Translations under genes and position numbers: made by a program | The notes under the pieces: model-generated | Told to the model about the DNA's origin: nothing | What the model saw: the letters and a program-made list of their open reading frames with translations, nothing else | Databases searched by the model: none | Source of the DNA: JBCBEX01 sp038528235 | Lineage (GTDB): Bacteria > Bacteroidota > Rhodothermia > Rhodothermales > Rubricoccaceae | DNA length: 41,505 bases | Assembly: GCA_038528235.1 (NCBI GenBank) | Contig: JBCBEX010000033.1 | Location: 1-41,505, forward strand | Reading direction: 5' to 3' | Shown: positions 1 through 7,256 of the stretch, in pieces | Position numbering within the stretch: position 1 is the stretch's first letter | Layout: every line of letters starts with the position of its first letter

Positions 1-144
1 GCTCGACCAGTTCGGGCCCTGCGACACCTTGTACGCGCCGTTGTACTCGGCGACTTCCTCGCCCATGAGGAAGACGTTCTCGTCGCGCTCCATCTCCTCG
101 GTCATTGCCGCCCGGAGCGCCTCGCGAAATTGAAGTTCAGCCAT
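1..144 (-). CDS. pdhB: Pyruvate dehydrogenase E1 component beta subunit, N-terminal fragment (cut by window edge)
   Basis: Forty-eight codons are visible, from an ATG at 144 to the left edge. The start MAELQFREALRAAMTEEM followed by DENVFLMGEEVAEYNGAYKV is the typical N-terminus of the E1 beta (transketolase-like) subunit. In the family this subunit pairs with E1 alpha to decarboxylate pyruvate with thiamine diphosphate and load acetyl onto lipoyl-E2. The alpha subunit lies just upstream on the same strand, 98 bp away, so the order is alpha then beta, as is usual. The last few residues before the edge (QGPNWSS) do not follow the usual pattern after KVSQG, but too little sequence remains to judge this. 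The gap to the alpha gene contains a long imperfect palindrome. Confidence 0.88.
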   Translation of the reverse strand, partial: MAELQFREALRAAMTEEMERDENVFLMGEEVAEYNGAYKVSQGPNWSS

Positions 145-154
145 GTCTGCTTTT

Positions 155-237
155 GTCGTAGGTCAAAGGTCGTAGGTCGCAAGTCAATGAGGCTGGAAGC
201 AGCAACGATCTACGACCTGCGACCTCAGACCTGCGAC
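155..237. repeat. Long imperfect palindrome made of degenerate heptads, between pdhA and pdhB
   Basis: The arms are 155-185 and 207-237, with a 21-nt centre. Aligning the left arm to the reverse complement of the right gives 24 identities in 31, plus two positions that would form G-T pairs in RNA. Each arm is itself about four copies of a 7-nt word (GTAGGTC, AAAGGTC, GTAGGTC, GCAAGTC on the left; GACCTGC-like words on the right). In the pdhA-pdhB transcript it could fold into a long interrupted hairpin, acting as an attenuator, RNA stabiliser or processing site. Its function is unknown. Similar word-repeat elements occur at 13887-13927, 16676-16753 and 36537-36603. Confidence 0.65.
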
Positions 238-242
238 TTCCG

Positions 243-1523
243 CTAGGAAATAAACGGGTAGTCGTCCTGCACGTACACGTCCTCGTACATCGTCTCGACG
301 GGCGGATACGGGCTGTTCTCGGCGAACTCGACCGCGTCGAGCACGACCTGCTTCACCTCGTCGTCGATGGTGTCGAGGGCGTCGTTCTCGGCGAGCTTGT
401 GCTCCAACATGTAGGCCTTGAGGCGGACGATCGGGTCCTCGTCCTTCTTCGCCTCCATCTCCTCCTTCGTGCGATACTTCTGCGGGTCCGACATGGAGTG
501 GCCGCGGTAGCGGTAGGTCCGCATGTCGACCATGAAGGGCTTGCCGTCGCGTGCCTCATCGGTGATGTCCTTCATGGCCTTATAGACAGTGAAGACATCC
601 ATGCCGTTGATGAGCACGCCCGCCATGTCGTAGGGATAGCCCTGCTTGTAGAGGTCCACGCTGCCGCGCGAGCGCTCGACCGAGGTGCCCATCGCGTACT
701 GGTTGTTTTCGCAGATGAGCAGCGCCGGGAGTTCGTAGAGAGCCGCGAGGTTGGCGGCCTCGTGGAAGCTGCCCTGGTTGATCGCGCCGTCGCCGAAGTA
801 GGTCAGGCTGACGCCGCCCGTCTCCTTGTACTTGCACGCGAACGCGAGGCCGACGCCAACGGGGATCTGCCCGCCGACGATGCCGTGGCCGCCGTAGAAG
901 TGCTTCGAGACATCGAAGAAGTGCATCGAGCCGCCCTTGCCGCGCGACGAGCCGTCGATCTTGCCGAAGAGCTCGGCCATGCAGGCGTTGGCGCTCATGC
1001 CGCGCGCAAGGCCGAGGCCGTGATCGCGGTAGGCCGTGATGATCGGGTCGTCGGGGCGCGTGGCCCAGACGGAGCCGGTAGAGACGGCTTCCTGGCCGAT
1101 GTAGAGGTGGAGGAAGCCTGAGATTTTCTGCCGCCCGTACATCTGCGCCGCGCGCTCTTCGAAGCGGCGCTGCAGCAGCATGTTGCGGTACATGTCGAGC
1201 AGCGTGTCGACGTCGAGACCCAGCTCATCGTGCGTGTAGGCGTCGACCTCCGTGTAGAAGCGGAAGTCGGCATCCCCGGGCGCATTGATGGCTTCGGCGT
1301 GCCCCAGATTGAGGCTCTGCCCTTCGATGGGGCTCGGCGCCCCGTCGCCGCCGACGGCCCCGGGAACTGGCTTTTCGGCGGCGGCCTTCTGCGCAGTAGT
1401 CCGTTTGGCGGGCGCTTTACGAGCGGCTGGCTTGCGCGTCGTCTTCTTGGCTGTGGTCTTTTTGGCCGCGGTCTTGCTCGCCGTGGCCTTTTTTGCCGTG
1501 GAGGTCGTCTTCTTCTCTGCCAT
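243..1523 (-). CDS. pdhA: Pyruvate dehydrogenase E1 component alpha subunit with a Lys/Ala-rich N-terminal extension
   Basis: The product is a 426-residue E1 alpha subunit, the thiamine-diphosphate subunit of the pyruvate dehydrogenase complex. The ThDP motif is clear: GDG at 244-246, then NN at 273-274. The loop around YRYRGHSMSDP (338-348) matches the conserved E1-alpha regulatory loop, and SRGKGGSMH (193-201) is also conserved. The ATG at 1523 is preferred over an upstream in-frame start at 1661, because residues encoded upstream show no conserved character. Homologous sequence begins around residue 85. Residues 1-51 are a basic tail with 14 Lys and 3 Arg, built from AKK/TTAKK/APAK words, like histone-H1-type tails; ordinary E1 alpha proteins lack it. 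The beta-subunit gene follows 98 bp downstream. Confidence 0.95.
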   Translation of the reverse strand: MAEKKTTSTAKKATASKTAAKKTTAKKTTRKPAARKAPAKRTTAQKAAAEKPVPGAVGGDGAPSPIEGQSLNLGHAEAINAPGDADFRFYTEVDAYTHDELGLDVDTLLDMYRNMLLQRRFEERAAQMYGRQKISGFLHLYIGQEAVSTGSVWATRPDDPIITAYRDHGLGLARGMSANACMAELFGKIDGSSRGKGGSMHFFDVSKHFYGGHGIVGGQIPVGVGLAFACKYKETGGVSLTYFGDGAINQGSFHEAANLAALYELPALLICENNQYAMGTSVERSRGSVDLYKQGYPYDMAGVLINGMDVFTVYKAMKDITDEARDGKPFMVDMRTYRYRGHSMSDPQKYRTKEEMEAKKDEDPIVRLKAYMLEHKLAENDALDTIDDEVKQVVLDAVEFAENSPYPPVETMYEDVYVQDDYPFIS

Positions 1524-1607
1524 TGAGGGGGCGGCGCTAGGTGATAACCAGTGTAGGGGTGGCGCCATCGGACGCCGTCGAACACTCACGCAATCGTGTC
1601 CGAGATG

Positions 1608-1622
1608 TTCGCTATGAGCGAA
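1608..1622. promoter_or_regulatory. Perfect dyad TTCGCT-N3-AGCGAA in the pdhA/glycosyltransferase divergent region
   Basis: The 284-bp gap between the divergent starts at 1523 and 1808 contains a perfect 6-bp inverted repeat with a 3-nt spacer. It lies 85 bp upstream of the pdhA start, next to an AT-rich run (TAAATATA, 1625-1632) in an otherwise GC-rich gap. An operator or promoter-proximal dyad is possible, but a chance palindrome of this size is also plausible. No matching regulator is recognised. Confidence 0.22.
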
Positions 1623-1807
1623 GTCTAAATATACGAGGCGGCGGCGGCCCCTTTCGTTCATGTCCGTACGCCAGACGGTGGCGAGGGCCTGTCGCGAGGA
1701 AGCGCCGCTTATGGGAACGTTTTCACAGGCTGCGCCCAGACCTCCAAGTAACTCACTTCCTATTTTGGGGGTTCGCTAGCTTTTGCTCTGCTTGCGCGCA
1801 ATGCGCT

Positions 1808-2626
1808 GTGTCTGCTCCCGTGCCCGTCCCCACCGCATCGCCTACCCCGCCTGACGTGAAGGGCGAGCGTGCACTGGTTGTGGTTCCGACCTACAACGAG
1901 GCGGACAACATCGAGCGACTGCTCACGTTCGTCTGCGAACTCAAACCGACGGCCGTCGCCGACTTTGGCCTGGCTCTCGTTCGCCCCGTGACGTTCGACA
2001 TTCTGGTAGTGGACGACGGCTCTCCAGACGGGACGGCAGCGCTCGTTCGGCGCGTCCAAGCGGCGTACCCTGGACGCGTGCATCTCGTCGAGCGGGCAGG
2101 CAAGCTGGGGCTCGGCACCGCCTACGTGCGCGGCTTTCGCTACGCGCTCGCCCACGGCTATGACCACGTCTGCGAGATGGACGCCGACTTCTCGCACAAC
2201 CCAGACGACCTCCCGAAGCTCGTCGCTGCCATCCAAGACGGCGCCGACGTCGCCATCGGGAGCCGCTATGTCGGCGGCGTGCGCATCATGAATTGGCCGC
2301 TCTCGCGCCTCGTGCTCAGCTATGGCGCGGGCGTCTACACGCGGGCCATCACCGGCCTCCCCGTCCTCGACGTGACAGCGGGCTTTAAGTGCTTCCACCG
2401 CCGCGTGCTGGAGGCCATCGACCTCGACCGGGTCAAGTCGAACGGCTACTCATTCCAGATCGAGCTTACCTACCGCGCGTGGCGGCAGGGCTTCAAGATT
2501 GCCGAGGTCCCTATCGTGTTCACGGAGCGCACGGAGGGCCAGAGCAAGATGAGCAAAGCCATCGTCCGCGAGGCCGCCTGGAAGGTGTGGGAGCTTCGCC
2601 TGCGGCAACTCGTGGGCAGACTGTGA
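1808..2626 (+). CDS. Polyprenyl-phosphate mannose synthase-like family 2 glycosyltransferase
   Basis: A GT-A fold, family 2 glycosyltransferase of 272 residues resembling dolichol/polyprenol-phosphate mannosyltransferase (DPM1/Ppm1). The expected role is to transfer a hexose from a nucleotide sugar to a polyprenyl phosphate at the cytoplasmic membrane face, supplying donor for envelope glycans. Visible motifs are VVVPTYNEADNIERLL at 24-39, DDGSPDGT at 69-76, the metal-binding EMDADFSH at 123-130, IGSRYVGG at 150-157 and a conserved C-terminal segment around 190-250. No C-terminal membrane domain is present, so it is a catalytic-domain-only form. The GTG start at 1808 is chosen because it gives an N-terminus close to the PTYNE motif; the frame is open back to 1541 without conserved residues. 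The exact sugar and acceptor cannot be read from sequence. Confidence 0.88.
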   Translation: MSAPVPVPTASPTPPDVKGERALVVVPTYNEADNIERLLTFVCELKPTAVADFGLALVRPVTFDILVVDDGSPDGTAALVRRVQAAYPGRVHLVERAGKLGLGTAYVRGFRYALAHGYDHVCEMDADFSHNPDDLPKLVAAIQDGADVAIGSRYVGGVRIMNWPLSRLVLSYGAGVYTRAITGLPVLDVTAGFKCFHRRVLEAIDLDRVKSNGYSFQIELTYRAWRQGFKIAEVPIVFTERTEGQSKMSKAIVREAAWKVWELRLRQLVGRL

Positions 2627-2630
2627 CGCT

Positions 2631-2648
2631 GCGTGCCTTGCGGCACGC
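2631..2648. terminator. Small hairpin between convergent genes
   Basis: A perfect 7-bp stem GCGTGCC/GGCACGC with a 4-nt loop lies 5 bp after the glycosyltransferase stop, in the 57-bp gap before the convergent SDR stop. There is no T-tract on either side, so intrinsic termination is uncertain. Confidence 0.3.
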
Positions 2649-2683
2649 GAGGGACGTACCCAGCACACGCTGTCTATTCCCTG

Positions 2684-3508
2684 TCACACGTCGAAAAACT
2701 TGCGCTTGAGTGCCTCCGCAAGTCGATCAGGGAGCAGGTCTGCGGCCCACGCACCGACGCGGTCGGCGAGGCGACCTACCGTCTGTCGGGGCCGCGGGGT
2801 GGGTGCGGCCATCAAGTCTGCAATTGCATCCGCAACGACCGACGGAGGCGGGCCCGTGCGTTCCCCTTCGAGTGTTACGTCGAGGGCGCGAGCGAGAGCA
2901 TCGCGGTAGGGTGAGGCGTCGGTATGCGCCGCGGTGAATTGGCGCGCGTTGCCGAATCCAGTCTTGATGTCACCCGGTTCGATCAGGGCAACGCGAAGGT
3001 CTGACTCAGCTAGTTCGAGGCGCAGCGACTGCACCCAGCCTGCGAGTGCAAACTTGCTGGCGGAGTAGGCCCCCTGGAACGGCAGCCCAATCCGACCTGC
3101 GATCGACCCAACGAAGACCAGCAGCCCGCGCGATCCACCCACGGGGTCCTGCGCGCGCAGTGCGGGCAACGCCGCGCGCACGAGACGGTGCGGCCCGAGT
3201 AGGTGGGTGTCTAGCTGCGCTTGCAATTCGGCGTCGGTGGTCTCCTCCAGCGGTCCGACGAGCGACCACCCTGCGTTGCTCACCACCGCATCGAGGCGCG
3301 ACGCCTGGTCGAGGACCCACTCAACGCCCTCCTGCACCGACTCCGCGTCGTCCACGTCCATGGGGAGCATCGTGACGGGCCCCCGCCATTCTCCAAACGC
3401 GGCCTTGCGGCTGGTCCCGAAGACCCGCCATCCGTCTTGGGCAAGACGCTCGGCCGTTGCCTGTCCGATGCCAGACGACGCGCCGGTGATGAGAACCGTC
3501 TTGCTCAT
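2684..3508 (-). CDS. Short-chain dehydrogenase/reductase (SDR) family oxidoreductase
   Basis: A classical SDR of 274 residues, expected to be a cytoplasmic NAD(P)-dependent oxidoreductase. The Rossmann motif TGASSGIG is at 8-15 (TGxxxGIG), NAG at 78-80, catalytic Ser135 in GSIAGRIG, and YxxxK as Tyr148/Lys152 in YSASKFALAG. EPGDIKTGF near 177-185 is the usual substrate-loop start. The C-terminal approx. 70 residues extend past the Rossmann core, as in long-tailed SDRs acting on lipid or sterol-like substrates, but no substrate can be assigned. The ATG at 3508 is 6 residues ahead of the first beta strand. The gene is divergent from aceK (95-bp gap) and convergent with the glycosyltransferase. 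Confidence 0.9.
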   Translation of the reverse strand: MSKTVLITGASSGIGQATAERLAQDGWRVFGTSRKAAFGEWRGPVTMLPMDVDDAESVQEGVEWVLDQASRLDAVVSNAGWSLVGPLEETTDAELQAQLDTHLLGPHRLVRAALPALRAQDPVGGSRGLLVFVGSIAGRIGLPFQGAYSASKFALAGWVQSLRLELAESDLRVALIEPGDIKTGFGNARQFTAAHTDASPYRDALARALDVTLEGERTGPPPSVVADAIADLMAAPTPRPRQTVGRLADRVGAWAADLLPDRLAEALKRKFFDV

Positions 3509-3603
3509 GATGCTTTGCACCCCGGTGGATTTGTAGCGGGGAAGGACCGGCAAAGCCACGGCCCACAGGCGTGTACTTTGCCGTAGAACCACCTGCCAAC
3601 GCT

Positions 3604-5388
3604 ATGCCGATTCCTGCCCTTGCTGACCGCAGCGCCGAGGTCGTGTTCCGAGGCTTCGAGAGTTACCGCCGCCGCTACCGGGTGCTCACGCGACGCGCCC
3701 GCACGCGATTCGAGACCCAAGACTGGACGGGCATGGGCAAGGACGCCACCGAGCGCCTCGACCTCTACAAGCGCACCGTCGCAGCCGTCGAATACGACCT
3801 CCGCAACACGCTCGGCCAAGACATCGAGAACCGCTACCTCTGGGCAAACATGCACGGAGCGTTCGCGCAGCGCAACGGGCTCCGCGACGACTGGGAGCTC
3901 GGCGAGACGTTCTTCAACTCGATCACCCGCCGCATCTTCGATACGGTCGGCGTGGACGAGCAGATCGAGTTCGTGGCGAGCGGCATCAAGACGCCGCCGC
4001 CGGGGCCCGTCGTGCGCGTGTTCGAGGGCGTTGGTTCGGTGCCCGACCTCTTTGCCTCGATCCTTGACGCCTATGCCTTCGACCTGCCCTATCGCGTCGC
4101 GCGCGCCGACGCGGAGACGCTGGCGGCGCGCCTCAAGGCCCATCTTCGCCAGCAAGACGCCGTGGGGCACGTCGACCGCGTGGAGCTGATCGAGTCGGTG
4201 TTCTTCCGGGATCGCCGCGCCTACCTCGTCGGGCGGATCTACTGCGGGGCCTACACGTCGCCCGTCGCCATCGCGCTGGCGAACGAAGACGGCGCGATCA
4301 TCGTGGACGCGTTCCTCCTCACCGAGGATGCCGTGTCGATCCTCTTCTCGTTCACGCGGTCGTACTTCCTCGTCGTGGCCGACCGGCCGTATGACCTCGT
4401 CCGGTTCCTGAAGAGCCTGCTGCCGCGCAAGCGCGTCGCTGAGCTCTACATCGCGCTCGGGTTCAACAAGCACGGCAAAACGGAGCTCTATCGTGACCTG
4501 CTGCGGCACCTCGCCCAGGCCGAGCGCTCTGACCCCAACGACCGCTTCGTGCGGGCACCAGGCCAGCGCGGCATGGTGATGACCGTCTTCACGATGCCGA
4601 GCTACGACTATGTCTTCAAGCTCATCAAAGACCGCTTCGACCCGCCGAAGACGGTCACCCATCAGGGCGTGAAGGATGCGTACGCCCTCGTCTTCCGCCG
4701 CGAGCGTGCCGGGCGGCTCGTAGACGCGCAGGCGTTCGAGCACCTGGAGTTCGACCGCGCCCACTTTGATCCGGTGCTGCTCGACGAGTTGCTCGTCGAA
4801 GCAGGACACATCGTTGCCATGGAGGGCGATTGCGTTCGGATCGGGCTCGCCTACACGGAGCGCCGCGTGACGCCGCTCGACCTCTACGTACGCCGAGCGC
4901 TCGACGAGACTGACAGCGGCTTGAGCATGGCGGACGCCGAGATGGCGGTGGTCGACTACGGGTGGTGCATCAAAGACCTTGCAAAGACGGGCATCTTTCC
5001 CGGCGATCTCCTGCTCAAGAACTTCGGCGTCACCCGCCACGGCCGCGTCGTCTTCTACGACTATGACGAGTTGCAGCTCATGGGCACCGTCAACTTCCGC
5101 AAGAAGCCGGTGCCGCGTACGCTGGAACAGGAAATGGCCTCAGAACCATGGTATTCCGTAGGCGAGCATGATGTCTTTCCCGAAGAGTTGATCTACGGGC
5201 TCGGGTTAGTCGACCCCCTGCGCCGTACTTTTTTGGCTGAGCACGCCGACCTCTTCACCCCGGAGTTTTGGCAGGCCGCGCAGGCGCACCTTGCGGAAGG
5301 CGACCTCGTGCAGCCGCTCCCCTACACCGCGCAGCACCGCCTTCGCCGAGCACCGCTCGCCGAGCCTGCGGGCGCCGTTCCGTCTTGA
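3604..5388 (+). CDS. aceK: Isocitrate dehydrogenase kinase/phosphatase AceK
   Basis: The product is a 594-residue AceK, the bifunctional enzyme that phosphorylates and dephosphorylates isocitrate dehydrogenase to divert carbon into the glyoxylate shunt. The length is normal for the family. The regulatory N-domain has the conserved RYLWANMHGAFAQRN-type segment (near 78-92). The kinase domain shows the ATP-recognition motif APGQRGMVMTVFT (318-330), Lys339 in VFKLIKDRF, catalytic Asp468 and Asn473 in GDLLLKNFGV, and FYDYDE with the metal-binding DYD at 486-488. SEPWYSV and DVFPEE near the C-terminus are also conserved. The ATG at 3604 is preferred to a GTG at 3571. The stop is only 32 bp before icd, so the kinase is co-transcribed with its substrate. 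In enterobacteria aceK instead sits with aceB and aceA; no isocitrate lyase or malate synthase gene is in this window. Confidence 0.97.
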   Translation: MPIPALADRSAEVVFRGFESYRRRYRVLTRRARTRFETQDWTGMGKDATERLDLYKRTVAAVEYDLRNTLGQDIENRYLWANMHGAFAQRNGLRDDWELGETFFNSITRRIFDTVGVDEQIEFVASGIKTPPPGPVVRVFEGVGSVPDLFASILDAYAFDLPYRVARADAETLAARLKAHLRQQDAVGHVDRVELIESVFFRDRRAYLVGRIYCGAYTSPVAIALANEDGAIIVDAFLLTEDAVSILFSFTRSYFLVVADRPYDLVRFLKSLLPRKRVAELYIALGFNKHGKTELYRDLLRHLAQAERSDPNDRFVRAPGQRGMVMTVFTMPSYDYVFKLIKDRFDPPKTVTHQGVKDAYALVFRRERAGRLVDAQAFEHLEFDRAHFDPVLLDELLVEAGHIVAMEGDCVRIGLAYTERRVTPLDLYVRRALDETDSGLSMADAEMAVVDYGWCIKDLAKTGIFPGDLLLKNFGVTRHGRVVFYDYDELQLMGTVNFRKKPVPRTLEQEMASEPWYSVGEHDVFPEELIYGLGLVDPLRRTFLAEHADLFTPEFWQAAQAHLAEGDLVQPLPYTAQHRLRRAPLAEPAGAVPS

Positions 5389-5420
5389 CTCCCTGACCTA
5401 CGTCCGATCCTCCCCTGCCG

Positions 5421-6677
5421 ATGGCTAGCTACACGCACCTCACGCCTCCGACCACTGGTTCGAAAATCACCATCTCCGGTGGCAAGCTGCACGTCCCCGA
5501 CGACCCGATCATCCCGTTCATCGAGGGCGACGGCATCGGCCCCGACATCTGGAAAGCCAGCGAGCCCGTCCTCGACGCGGCCGTCGAAAAGGCCTACGGT
5601 GGCACGCGCAAGATCCACTGGATGGAGGTCTATGCCGGCGAGAAGGCCAACAACCAGTTCGGCGAGTGGCTGCCCGAAGACACGCTGACGGCGATCAAGG
5701 ACTACCTCGTCGCGATCAAGGGCCCGCTCACGACGCCCGTCGGCGGCGGCATCCGCTCACTCAACGTGGCGCTCCGCCAGAAGCTCGACCTCTACGCCTG
5801 CGTCCGTCCGATCCAGTATTTCGACGGCGTCCCCTCCCCGGTCAAGGAGCCGGAGAAGGTCGACATGATCATCTTCCGTGAGAACTCGGAGGACATCTAC
5901 GCCGGCATCGAGTTCAAGGCGGGCACCGACGCCAACAAGAAGCTTCGTGACTTCCTCATCAACGAGATGGGCGTCACGAGCATCCGCTTCCCCGAGACGA
6001 GCGGCCTCGGCATCAAGCCCATCTCTGAGGAAGGCACCAAGCGCATCGTTCGCTCGGCTATCGACTACGCGATCGCCAACCGCAAGCCCAACGTGACGCT
6101 CGTGCACAAGGGCAACATCATGAAGTTCACCGAGGGCGGCTTCCGCGACTGGGGCTACCAGCTCGCCAAGGACGAGTACGGCGCCGTGGACCTCGACGGC
6201 GGCCCCTGGCAGACCATCACGCTCGACGACGGCTTCGAGATCACCGTCGGCGACGTGATCGCGGACGCGTTCCTCCAGCAGATCCTGCTCCGCCCGTCGA
6301 ACTACGACGTGATCGCCACGATGAACCTCAACGGCGACTACCTCTCGGACGCCCTCGCCGCGCAGGTCGGCGGCATCGGCATCGCGCCGGGCGCCAACAT
6401 CAACTACGTCACGGGCGCGTCGATCTTCGAGGCCACGCACGGCACGGCACCGAAGTATGCCAACCAGAACAAGGTCAACCCGTCGTCGGTCATCCTCTCG
6501 GGCGAGATGATGTTCCGCTATATGGGCTGGACCGAGGCCGCCGACCTCATCATCGAGGGCGTCGCGGGCGCGATCCGCGGCGGGCGCGTCACCTACGACT
6601 TCGCGCGCGGCATGGACAACGCCACAGAGATCTCGACATCCGACTTCGGCCAGGAGATCATCGACAACATGGGCTAG
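5421..6677 (+). CDS. icd: NADP-dependent isocitrate dehydrogenase
   Basis: A 418-residue homodimeric isocitrate dehydrogenase of the E. coli type, converting isocitrate to 2-oxoglutarate in the TCA cycle. Substrate-site residues are in GGGIRSLNVALRQ, with Ser113 at the same number as the AceK phosphorylation site of the E. coli enzyme. Metal ligands Asp306 and Asp310 lie in NLNGDYLSDA. NADP specificity is supported by Lys345-Tyr346 in HGTAPKY and Arg396 in YDFARGMD, the positions that contact the 2'-phosphate in the family. The gene follows aceK by 32 bp and ends at a strong hairpin terminator. The intact Ser113 site and the adjacent kinase together argue that the enzyme is controlled by reversible phosphorylation here. 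Confidence 0.98.
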   Translation: MASYTHLTPPTTGSKITISGGKLHVPDDPIIPFIEGDGIGPDIWKASEPVLDAAVEKAYGGTRKIHWMEVYAGEKANNQFGEWLPEDTLTAIKDYLVAIKGPLTTPVGGGIRSLNVALRQKLDLYACVRPIQYFDGVPSPVKEPEKVDMIIFRENSEDIYAGIEFKAGTDANKKLRDFLINEMGVTSIRFPETSGLGIKPISEEGTKRIVRSAIDYAIANRKPNVTLVHKGNIMKFTEGGFRDWGYQLAKDEYGAVDLDGGPWQTITLDDGFEITVGDVIADAFLQQILLRPSNYDVIATMNLNGDYLSDALAAQVGGIGIAPGANINYVTGASIFEATHGTAPKYANQNKVNPSSVILSGEMMFRYMGWTEAADLIIEGVAGAIRGGRVTYDFARGMDNATEISTSDFGQEIIDNMG

Positions 6678-6706
6678 ACAGCGCTAGCTGTTCGCTGTCG
6701 GCACAC

Positions 6707-6769
6707 AGCCGGCAGTCGCGCGGGTTGTCCTTTCGGGGACGCTCGTTGCGGCTGCCGGCTTCGCTTTTA
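6707..6769 (+). terminator. Intrinsic terminator of aceK-icd, nested double hairpin
   Basis: A 13-bp stem pairs 6707-6719 (AGCCGGCAGTCGC) with 6748-6760, with one G-T wobble. Its loop contains a second small stem, GTCC-TTTCGG-GGAC, at 6727-6740. A T-rich run (CGCTTTTAT) follows directly, starting 30 bp after the icd stop. Confidence 0.82.
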
Positions 6770-6886
6770 TGGCACCCGCTCGCCGCCGAATTGATGGGTC
6801 GGCTGGGAACCCCATCGCTCTGAGCTTAGATACCACACCTTCCTTAAAGCAACCGCCCTTCTCTGGCACCGACCTCGCCTCCTCCG

Positions 6887-7168
6887 ATGAAAGCCACCTG
6901 GAACGACGCCACCCTCGCTGATTCTGACGACACGGTCGTCGTGGAAGGCAACCACTACTTCCCTACGGGCGCGCTCGACAAGGCGCACTTCGAGGCGAGC
7001 AGCCACACGACCCGTTGCCCGTGGAAGGGCACGGCGCACTACTATCACGTGGTAGTTGACGGCCAGCGCAACGAGAACGCGGCGTGGTACTACCCCGAGC
7101 CGAAGCCTGCCGCCTCCGAGATCAAGGACCGCGTTGCCTTCTGGAAAGGCGTGCGCGTCTCAGCTTAG
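6887..7168 (+). CDS. DUF427 domain protein
   Basis: A small cytoplasmic protein of 93 residues consisting of a single DUF427 domain. Family features visible are VVVEGNHYFP near 18-27, a THCPWKG-like stretch here as TTRCPWKGTAHYY (41-53), and NAAWYYPEP (66-74) followed by the C-terminal DRVAFWKGVRV. The biochemical role of DUF427 is not established. The gene is alone between the icd terminator and the convergent permease gene, with about 120 bp upstream for its own promoter. No signal peptide is present. Confidence 0.88.
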   Translation: MKATWNDATLADSDDTVVVEGNHYFPTGALDKAHFEASSHTTRCPWKGTAHYYHVVVDGQRNENAAWYYPEPKPAASEIKDRVAFWKGVRVSA

Positions 7169-7256
7169 CGCTATGGCAACCCACGACCCACGTACCGATG
7201 TACCACGGCGCTCTGCATAGCCTGGGCGCACTCAACGATAACTGAGCGCTCACAGT

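Noticed and set aside
1..24. Possible frameshift at the left edge of pdhB, where residues after KVSQG look unusual
   Set aside because: Only seven codons are visible beyond this point, so neither a frameshift nor a sequence error can be judged.
155..237. CRISPR-like array from the short repeats between pdhA and pdhB
   Set aside because: The repeat units are 7 nt with no spacers of constant length, and no cas genes are present.
3505..5040. 511-residue open frame antisense to aceK
   Set aside because: The frame on the other strand codes a complete AceK with all catalytic motifs. The antisense product is His/Arg/Val-rich with no domain and reflects GC-rich codon periodicity.
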